Assembly: GCA_022827055.1 (NCBI GenBank)
Contig: JAJDTR010000164.1
Location: 124,001-188,000, forward strand
Direction: 5' to 3'
Length of the DNA: 64,000 nt
Source: Candidatus Poribacteria bacterium
GTDB taxonomy: Bacteria > Poribacteria > WGA-4E > JAJDTR01
Shown: piece after piece, positions 57,705 to 64,000 of the stretch
How the letters are laid out: every line of letters starts with the position of its first letter
How positions within the stretch are numbered: position 1 is the first letter of the stretch
Notes under the pieces: model-generated
What the model was told of the DNA's origin: nothing
Database searches by the model: none
The model's input: the letters and a program-made list of their open reading frames with translations, nothing else
Made by a program: the position numbers and the translations under genes

Positions 57705-58499
57705 ATGCAGATGTTAAAGAAAGTTAACATCGCGGGATCTGCTGTACTGGTTATCTTGTGGCTGTCGGGATGTAGAGCTACTCAATTAGCTGAAGGCGGA
57801 ATTTTCAGCAATCAAGCGGCCGACCAAAACTATGAGAAACCTCGATTGGTCGATTATGCACTTGCACGCAATGGCGCAAAGATAAAATGTTCTAAGGCAA
57901 GCCGACACCACCCACCTGATTCAGTTATCAACGGAATAACAGATTCGGAAGCCTGGGACAGCGGAGAAGGTTGGGAATGCCAATTCTCGCTCACGGCATA
58001 CTACCGTCCGGGGTATGGTTACTACTACTACTGGTGGTATGACTACCGTGGAAGACCTTACTGGCCCTGGGACTGGGAACTAGAAAAAGATGAGTCGGCG
58101 TGGATAGAAATTTTGTTTCCGTCACGCAAAAAAATTGATAGAGTTGTTGTTCATTCGTACTATTCAAAAAAGCGTGTACAGCATGGATTGGGAGAAGCGC
58201 TCCTTCAGAGTTGGACGGGTGATCGATGGACGAACATTGCAGAAGTTCGAAAAGGCTATATCTATTCGCCGACCCCCAGCAAGCCCAACCGTGGTCGGTA
58301 TGAATTCCAATTCGTGCCCGTTGAAACTGAAAAACTCCGTCTACTTGTCTTGCGCGGTGACAAGAAAAGCACGAGAAAATTACAAATAGGCGGAGGACGT
58401 AATGTCGAAGAGCATTGGGCGCGCATCGTCGAAATCGAAGCTACTGGCACTGACACGGTGAAGGAAGATCTGCCCTTAGACCAAGCGCCTAACCTGTGA
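57705..58499 (+). CDS. Lipoprotein with discoidin-like domain (third)
   Basis: The 264-residue lipoprotein (lipobox LSGC, near residue 23) contains a Tyr/Trp-rich loop (RPGYGYYYYWWYDYRGRPYWPWDWE, about 105-129, quoted only in part: YYYYWWYDYRG) and a discoidin/F5-8C-like block (SVINGITDSEAWDSGEGW, then SAWIEILFPSRKKIDRVVVHSYY and ETEKLRLLVLRGDKK). AGGAG precedes the first ATG by 4 nt and the ATG at 57711 by 10 nt. It shares the RVVVHS core with the two smaller lipoproteins upstream. Confidence 0.72.
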   Translation: MQMLKKVNIAGSAVLVILWLSGCRATQLAEGGIFSNQAADQNYEKPRLVDYALARNGAKIKCSKASRHHPPDSVINGITDSEAWDSGEGWECQFSLTAYYRPGYGYYYYWWYDYRGRPYWPWDWELEKDESAWIEILFPSRKKIDRVVVHSYYSKKRVQHGLGEALLQSWTGDRWTNIAEVRKGYIYSPTPSKPNRGRYEFQFVPVETEKLRLLVLRGDKKSTRKLQIGGGRNVEEHWARIVEIEATGTDTVKEDLPLDQAPNL

Positions 58500-58828
58500 A
58501 CACCTATTGTTCTGGACGATTCTCTAGCGATCCCGCTTCCAATCGATTTCTCCATACAGACTATGGGCAATTAGGGTTTGAGCACGTCGGACGGTAGCAA
58601 TCGGAATCCCCGGGCACTAGAAGTTGTGTCTCTTAGGAGACTCGCCGAACGGTGAGGTTTGAAGCAGTCGATTGTGGGTGCACTTATTGGTTCTAGTTGA
58701 CCGGTAGGATTCACAAGAATCGGATAGACAAACCCGGATTGGCGGCGACAATTCTAGACTGCGCAAAAGACATTCCATCTTTCAAGTTGCTTCGCAGATT
58801 GCACCAAGGACGCCTTTCGAACCTTCGT
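58500..58828. other. Convergent intergenic region
   Basis: About 330 nt between the third lipoprotein (plus) and the methyltransferase (minus). No gene, repeat or clear terminator was recognised. Confidence 0.35.
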
Positions 58829-59431
58829 TCAGATTTTTTGGGCGACCAGGATTCCGTATTCCACATTATAGATTTTTGTTTTCCATTCCGGCGACGACTC
58901 TAGGTACGGCTTGATGACCCTACCCTTGTCTCCCCACAAGACGTCATCAATAACAACGATAGAGTTCGTTTTGAAAACCCTTTCACACGTCTCGAACTCT
59001 TTCCAAATGTGATCGCCATCATTCACAGAATCAAATAAGGCGAGATGGATGGTGTCCAAGACATTGGCACCGACCATTTCCCTTAAATTAGCAATCGCGT
59101 CACCTTCAACATAGTTGATAAACTCGTTATAGTCGCGGCATACGGATTGACAGATACGAATATGTTCTTTGCAAATCTCAAATGTATAGAACTTGCCGCG
59201 GTTATTCAGAGTTGAAGCGATCGTCAAGGTACTTTCTGTCCCTTCATTGGCATCCCGAATACAGCCTGTTTCAATGACAGTTGGATGCGATGCTGTCTTA
59301 AATACTTCCCCTAGGCATTTTCTGATAATTGGCTTGTGTGCTCTCTGATAATCCCGCAATCCAAGTCTGTACAATACCAAGTGTTGCGCTTTCCAAATCT
59401 TGTTAACCAATCGGCTTTCTTTAATAGACAT
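58829..59431 (-). CDS. Class I SAM-dependent methyltransferase-like protein
   Basis: The 200-residue protein resembles the cephalosporin-hydroxylase/Methyltransf_24 group. TVIETGCIRDANEGTESTL is the motif I region, KFYTFEICKEHIRICQSVC matches the motif II acidic end, INYVEGDA motif III, and LALFDSVNDGDH plus SIVVIDDVLW the later strands. Motif I is altered from the usual GxGxG. It often acts on sugars or small secondary metabolites. A weak AGGGA precedes the ATG. Confidence 0.65.
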   Translation of the reverse strand: MSIKESRLVNKIWKAQHLVLYRLGLRDYQRAHKPIIRKCLGEVFKTASHPTVIETGCIRDANEGTESTLTIASTLNNRGKFYTFEICKEHIRICQSVCRDYNEFINYVEGDAIANLREMVGANVLDTIHLALFDSVNDGDHIWKEFETCERVFKTNSIVVIDDVLWGDKGRVIKPYLESSPEWKTKIYNVEYGILVAQKI

Positions 59432-59823
59432 TGTATAGGGTCCCTAGAACCGAAACATGGATAAGCCTGAATAGCCTCTGAGATATCTTTAATAGTGGCA
59501 CTCGGGTGAAGTTCAACGAGCTGACCTCTGAAAAACGTCATCAGGCTCAAAAAGCATCTTGGCAATAGAACCACATTACTATGAAATGATGGGACTATAT
59601 CTGACAGTTCGTTATTTGTGATGCAATTTGCCACGGAAAATACGCGAGGTGCTCGACTTAATGTCTTGATACATTTCCAAAATGCCCATGATCTTTGTAT
59701 GGCAGAAATTACCTTCATCCGCTGTTGAGGGAACCAATAAGGAGAATAGAATCCGCCACATGGCACCCTACCGAATTTAACAACTAGTGCTCAAATCGCA
59801 CATCTGTGTTAATCAATTCGATG
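59432..59823. other. Region between methyltransferase and oxidoreductase
   Basis: A 151-codon frame (59311-59766, minus) overlaps the methyltransferase start by 120 nt and has no recognisable family, so it is not called. It may be the remnant of a lost gene. Confidence 0.3.
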
Positions 59824-60837
59824 TTATACATCTACTACTTGCCCCGCCTGATTTGACTGGATTGCCGCTTGGACAATCTCCAAACCGCGCAAACCATCTC
59901 GTCCCGTGACCAGCGGGGTTTTGCCCTCCGCCAGTCGTTCCAAGAAGCAGTGGATATGATTCGTCAGGGAATCGTAAAATGTGGTTTGACCCTCGAAAAA
60001 GTTGGGGCGGAAATGTTCAATGCGATCGGGGTCCACTGACCAGAATTTTACAGATTTCATCACATCTTCAATGACGACTGTTCCCTTGGTACCCCCGATC
60101 TCGGTCCATTCAGATGTCCGTGTCCAACGTGGCACTTCCTGCCATCCCCCGATTAATGTACCCAGAGCTTCTCCTTCAAATCGAAATGAAAAAGCAGCGT
60201 CATGTGTTAAATCAACTCCGCCTCGCGGGCTAAAAGAGGCGTGTACCGATCGAATTTCGCCACAGAAAAAGCGCATCAAATCTATATGATGGACTAGCAC
60301 GTTCTTTATTATTGAATGGGCCTCCAAGCCATTCTTCGATCCGGTAAGTGGTTCGGTCACTCGAATTACGACATACCTAATATCGCCGACTGCTCCTTCA
60401 GCACAGAGTTCTTTCGCTTTCAAATACCCGAATCCGAATCGACGATTGTAATCAATTGCTAGGTGTCGATTGTGTCGTGCTGCTGCATCGGCCATTCGTT
60501 GTGCATCCGTGAAGGTCGACGCCATCGGCTTTTCGCAGAATACGTGACAACCGGCTTCAATTGATCTGACTACGGGAGCCATGTGTAGGTTTTCCGGGGT
60601 TGCTACTGTGACCACATCCAACTGCTCGGAAGACAACAGTTCCTCAAAATCATTGTACGCATTGGCGCTGGCTGATGCAGCGACAATTTCTGCGCGTTCC
60701 GGCTCAACGTCACAAGCTGCTGTCAACTGGGCATGCTGGGATTGAACGACTGCCTGTGCATGGAGCGATCCGATAGCTCCGCAACCGATTACGGCTACAC
60801 GCAATTTTTCGCTTTGCAATCTCTCTGATTTCCCCAT
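59824..60837 (-). CDS. Gfo/Idh/MocA-family oxidoreductase
   Basis: The ATG at 60837 follows AGAGG by about 9 nt; a longer frame to 61050 is rejected. The 337-residue enzyme has the NAD(P)-binding VAVIGCGAIGSLHA, the family's EKPMA motif (VFCEKPMASTFTDAQ, with the catalytic Lys) and the C-terminal alpha/beta domain, with HHIDLMRF giving the active-site His. Members oxidise sugars, inositols or related polyols. No partner genes are adjacent. Substrate unknown. Confidence 0.92.
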   Translation of the reverse strand: MGKSERLQSEKLRVAVIGCGAIGSLHAQAVVQSQHAQLTAACDVEPERAEIVAASASANAYNDFEELLSSEQLDVVTVATPENLHMAPVVRSIEAGCHVFCEKPMASTFTDAQRMADAAARHNRHLAIDYNRRFGFGYLKAKELCAEGAVGDIRYVVIRVTEPLTGSKNGLEAHSIIKNVLVHHIDLMRFFCGEIRSVHASFSPRGGVDLTHDAAFSFRFEGEALGTLIGGWQEVPRWTRTSEWTEIGGTKGTVVIEDVMKSVKFWSVDPDRIEHFRPNFFEGQTTFYDSLTNHIHCFLERLAEGKTPLVTGRDGLRGLEIVQAAIQSNQAGQVVDV

Positions 60838-61534
60838 TGGTTTGGTCCTCTTTGACGAACGTTCCAGCCTTGTCCGACACTTAACTATAGTACAATTCGC
60901 CAAGAATCTACATGTTGAACTATAGGGGTGAAAAGAATATACTAAAGCGAATTTGCTGTCAAGGATAATGCCCCGTGTATCCAGGGTAAACGCATCTAAT
61001 TTAGAGGATGTCTCATGGCGGTAGAATTTACGAACAATGTTGGGTTTCACTCATATTTTTGGCTTGTTCATGCAAAGTGGAGACTCGGAAACACCTCTAA
61101 AGATTAACGATCATTAACGAATTTCGTTCAACCTAACCTACGATCCTTAGAAAAATTGCCACAAACTTAGCCTGATTTTCTTTTTTGCCAAGCAGAAAAT
61201 TAAGATGCGTTTGCCCTGACCGTGTATCAAGGGATTAGGCTTGATACACCTCCTTCATCTCTGATATAGTATCGTCTTGCAGATGCTAGTGTTCGGCAAC
61301 CGTCCTGCGCGGACATGACTACCAGCAATTCGCCAATTCGGGGGAAAGCTTGGATTCTTTCAATTCAAGAAAGCGTGTTTACAGGTTCCGGTGATGCTCT
61401 CCACGCCAATCTCATTCTCTGCAATTCCCTTTGTCTTCTTAACGATGCTACGTTCTATTTCTGTGACGCGGGAGTTGCCTGTAAGATTCTCAGCACTGAA
61501 TCAGATTGGAAATAGGGTGTGACAAAACTATGTC
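60838..61534. other. Divergent intergenic region
   Basis: About 700 nt between divergent genes. A short frame at 61315-61515 has no family features. Nothing else was recognised. Confidence 0.35.
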
Positions 61535-62983
61535 ATGCCTGCGGACAAGATGATGGCCAATCAAAAAAATATTAACGAAGATTTCGTTCAGAACATCTGG
61601 AACGATCAACGTTTTTTTGATGTCGACCTCCGGGCTACAGATGGTCGATCTATCAGCATCTTAAAGGCCGGTATTTGGAACAGTGATGAAGGACCGGACT
61701 TCGTTCGCGCGGAAATCATCATCGACGGACAACTTCAGGTTGGCGATATCGAGATTCACGTCAACTCGTCAGACTGGTATGCCCACGAGCACCATCTCAA
61801 CCCGAGATACAATCGCGTTGTTCTGCATGTTGTTTACCGGGACGATGATTTGAACTTGCGGACACGTCTTCAGGACGGACAAAGAATACCGACCCTTGAA
61901 CTCTTAAATCTGCTCAAGACACCAATTGGAGATCTATTTGACGAAGCCGAGGCGGCAAAAACGACAACGGTCGACTTTTGCCGCGTAGCAGGAAAATTTC
62001 TCAAGATTGGACACCTCAGATCAATCTTTGATGACCTAGGTCAGGAGCGGTTGATGGAGAAGGCGGATGCCATGAAGCATCTTCGCATTCGGATGGACTT
62101 TGAACAATTGCTGTACGAGGGGATCATGGAAGCGCTAGGTTACGCCAAGAATCGTGAACCCTTCCGGGAACTAGCTAGACGTGTTCCCTTTTCAACGCTT
62201 ACCGGTAAGATTGATGAGGAGATTCAGGCTATCCTGTTTGGCACGGCTGGACTGCTACCTTCGCAATCCCAACGCTCCACCGATCTGGACCAATCCGACA
62301 AGACCTTCATAAAACGACTAGAATCGATTTGGAGCGCATCCGAACAAGCGCGGATGCCAACCCGGATGGTGCGAGAGCAATGGAAGTTTGCAGGAACTCG
62401 TCCGCCGAACTACCCGACGCGCCGAATTGCTGCTATTAGCCAACTAATTGGCAACTGTCAAGAAAGCTTGATGATGGTCTATCTACCAATTATTCTGCAG
62501 TCGGGGGAGGCGGATCAAAAAGATTTGAGGAAGATTCGGCGGGAGTTAGTGGAGACATTGACACCAGTACCGAGTGGATATTGGGCGGATCATTGTAATT
62601 TCGGAAAACGGATGTCTCAAATCGGCGCTAATTTAATTGGAAGGGGTCGCGCATTAGACATCATCGTCAACATATTGATGCCAATTGCGGTTGTCTGGGC
62701 GGAGGAGTCACAAAGTACAACTTTGCAAGTAGCAGTAGAACGACTATACAGTAGTTATCCGAAATTGCAAGACAACCAGATCACTAAACAGATTCAATCC
62801 CAAATTTTTACCGACTTGCAACCTCATAAAGAAATCTCACCGAACGCAAAGATTCAACAGGGCGAAATGTATCTACACAACAACTTTTGTCGCAGCCGGC
62901 TCTGCGATCTCTGCCCAATCATTAATGGCGGCGCCACCGACGACTCGGCGGGAGACACTGTTCAAGCGGCTGCCACCAAATAA
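61535..62983 (+). CDS. DUF2851-family protein
   Basis: The protein (up to 482 residues; ATGs at 61550 and 61553 are possible starts) matches DUF2851. Landmarks are FVQNIWNDQRFFDVDL, ILKAGIWNSDEGPDFVRAEI, VGDIEIHVNSSDWYAHEHHLN and NRVVLHVVY. The C-terminal NFCRSRLCDLCPI places three Cys as a likely metal-binding cluster. The N-terminal part resembles nuclease folds (GPDF...EIHV), but the biochemical role is not established. It is convergent with the sigma factor gene. Confidence 0.85.
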   Translation: MPADKMMANQKNINEDFVQNIWNDQRFFDVDLRATDGRSISILKAGIWNSDEGPDFVRAEIIIDGQLQVGDIEIHVNSSDWYAHEHHLNPRYNRVVLHVVYRDDDLNLRTRLQDGQRIPTLELLNLLKTPIGDLFDEAEAAKTTTVDFCRVAGKFLKIGHLRSIFDDLGQERLMEKADAMKHLRIRMDFEQLLYEGIMEALGYAKNREPFRELARRVPFSTLTGKIDEEIQAILFGTAGLLPSQSQRSTDLDQSDKTFIKRLESIWSASEQARMPTRMVREQWKFAGTRPPNYPTRRIAAISQLIGNCQESLMMVYLPIILQSGEADQKDLRKIRRELVETLTPVPSGYWADHCNFGKRMSQIGANLIGRGRALDIIVNILMPIAVVWAEESQSTTLQVAVERLYSSYPKLQDNQITKQIQSQIFTDLQPHKEISPNAKIQQGEMYLHNNFCRSRLCDLCPIINGGATDDSAGDTVQAAATK

Positions 62984-63059
62984 CTGCAACCGCAATATAA
63001 TATTCTCTGCCATACTCATGCTGAAAACTCGTCAAAGTTCTCTGAAAATCCACAATAAC

Positions 63060-63944
63060 TCAAAGTAGTTCTTGGAGATATTGCACACGCGTGTGATGGC
63101 GTAACTTGCGAAGCGCTTCATCTTCAATCTGGCGCACCCTCTCTCGGCTAATCCCAAGTTGTCTGCCAATTTCAGCCAAGGTATACTCTGTACCATCCGT
63201 CAATCCATACCGGAGTTTAATCACGAGCGTCTCACGCGGTGCCAGTGTATTGAGCACCCTCTCAAGCGATTCCTTTTCCGAAACACAGAGCAGCTCCTCT
63301 TCCGGTGTCACCTGCGAATCATCCGCTAACAGATCAGAAATGGTCGCATCGGGCGACGCTTCGCTCAACGGCGAATCCAGCGAAATTGTGCCTTTTGTAC
63401 TCTGTAGAATTTCAATTACGCGACTCTCGGGCATGTCGACGATTTTAGCAATTTCCCTTATATCCGGCTCACGCTCAAGATTTCTTGCCAAGTTAGACTG
63501 TGCCTGTTTGATTGACCTCCGCGTTTCACCCACGTAACATGGAATACGAATCGTTTGGCTTTGCTGGTCGAGAGCGCGCTTGATTGCTTGCATCACCCAC
63601 CACGTAGCGTACGTACTGAATCGGTATCCTCTCTCCAAGTCAAATTTCTCGACGGCTTTCATTAGTCCAATACTTCCCTCTTGCATCAGATCAAGAAATG
63701 AGAGGGAGGACTTGTTGAAATTGTGTTGTTTCGCAATGCTCGCCACGAGCAGCAGATTTGCTTCTACAATCTTCAACTTGGCGTCATGGACTTTCTGGGC
63801 AGCCGTCTGTAATTTACGCCATAATGCTTCAAGGTGTTCGCGCTCCTTTGTATGCACTTGCTCAGACTCAGTTCCTCGCGCATGCGAACAGTGGGAAACT
63901 TCAATCACTTGACGAACTTGGTCCAAGATAATGCCTAGATTCAT
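63060..63944 (-). CDS. Group 2 sigma-70 factor (RpoS/RpoD-like), 5' end possibly beyond window
   Basis: At least 294 residues. Region 2 is complete ([56 protein letters not shown]), region 3 follows ([18 protein letters not shown]), and region 4 ends the protein ([46 protein letters not shown]). The reading frame stays open upstream of the ATG at 63944 to the edge of the window, and the encoded residues just before it (NELWWSP) look coding, so the true start may lie beyond 64000. No region 1.1 or anti-sigma partner is seen. It is likely a stress or housekeeping alternative sigma factor. Confidence 0.93.
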   Translation of the reverse strand: MNLGIILDQVRQVIEVSHCSHARGTESEQVHTKEREHLEALWRKLQTAAQKVHDAKLKIVEANLLLVASIAKQHNFNKSSLSFLDLMQEGSIGLMKAVEKFDLERGYRFSTYATWWVMQAIKRALDQQSQTIRIPCYVGETRRSIKQAQSNLARNLEREPDIREIAKIVDMPESRVIEILQSTKGTISLDSPLSEASPDATISDLLADDSQVTPEEELLCVSEKESLERVLNTLAPRETLVIKLRYGLTDGTEYTLAEIGRQLGISRERVRQIEDEALRKLRHHTRVQYLQELL

Positions 63945-64000
63945 TGGGCTCCACCACAGTTCATTGTCTGACTGTTGTCTAGTCCCGCGGCGTTTGCCTA

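Noticed and set aside
59311-59766. 151-codon minus-strand frame
   Set aside because: Overlaps the methyltransferase start by 120 nt in another frame; no family; noted only as a possible remnant.

Overview
The window is a chromosomal stretch of a Gram-negative-type (diderm) bacterium of roughly middling GC. It has TolQ/ExbD proton-channel parts, lipobox lipoproteins, a large putative outer-membrane protein ending in Phe, O-antigen-ligase-like and Wzz-like proteins. The gene set (two phytanoyl-CoA-dioxygenase-like enzymes, a Ycf48-like propeller, a sigma factor fused to WD40 repeats, a microcompartment shell protein with PduL, a Gfo/Idh/MocA oxidoreductase, sugar-isomerase-like TIM barrel) resembles Candidatus Poribacteria or a related uncultured phylum. 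That placement is inference from gene content only. No rRNA, convincing tRNA, CRISPR array, prophage or transposase gene was seen.

Layout. 1-1341 is a non-coding block with copies of a dispersed intergenic repeat, followed by gltB-gltD (glutamate synthase) and a bidirectional terminator at 7463-7494. 7521-9558 (minus) is an energy-transduction operon: a TolQ/ExbB-type channel fused to a secreted carboxypeptidase-regulatory-like domain, then two ExbD proteins. 9810-13151 (minus) is a very large putative outer-membrane lipoprotein; its 5' end and leader are repeated in tandem as a stub (13417-13713). 14294-19519 (minus) carries a Wzz/BY-kinase-like protein with a ruined ATP site, an NTF2/SnoaL-like lipoprotein, a DUF5683-like membrane protein and a Tyr/Arg/Ser-rich secreted protein. 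20365-21420 (minus) is a two-gene microcompartment locus (shell protein plus PduL). 21873-22361 is a shortened paralogue of the TolQ fusion, with a 138-bp MITE-like element inserted next to its ribosome-binding site.

23183-26029 (minus) encodes malate synthase G and CoaD. 26454-32106 holds propeller proteins, hypothetical secreted proteins and a PhyH-family oxygenase. 32863-35337 (minus) has the ECF sigma-WD40 fusion and a Spy/CpxP-like periplasmic protein. 35638-37380 (minus) is an SDR/class IV aminotransferase pair. 37974-40973 has SppA and NadA, convergent.

41669-49974 (plus) is the most notable accessory block: a long transketolase-like enzyme, two acetolactate-synthase-like thiamine diphosphate enzymes, an SGNH esterase and a divergent xylose-isomerase-like enzyme, all co-directional. 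It looks like a sugar or polyol carbon-skeleton pathway whose substrate is unknown. It is followed by a second PhyH enzyme (minus), RqcH, an O-antigen-ligase-like protein, a TonB-like/von Willebrand A protein with three related lipoproteins behind it, a methyltransferase, a Gfo/Idh/MocA oxidoreductase, a DUF2851 protein and a group 2 sigma factor whose reading frame stays open to the right edge.

A 37-nt repeat with GGATC/GATCC ends occurs in at least five intergenic regions and ties the otherwise unrelated gaps together. Start codons were chosen by ribosome-binding site and family alignment; several differ from the longest open frame.
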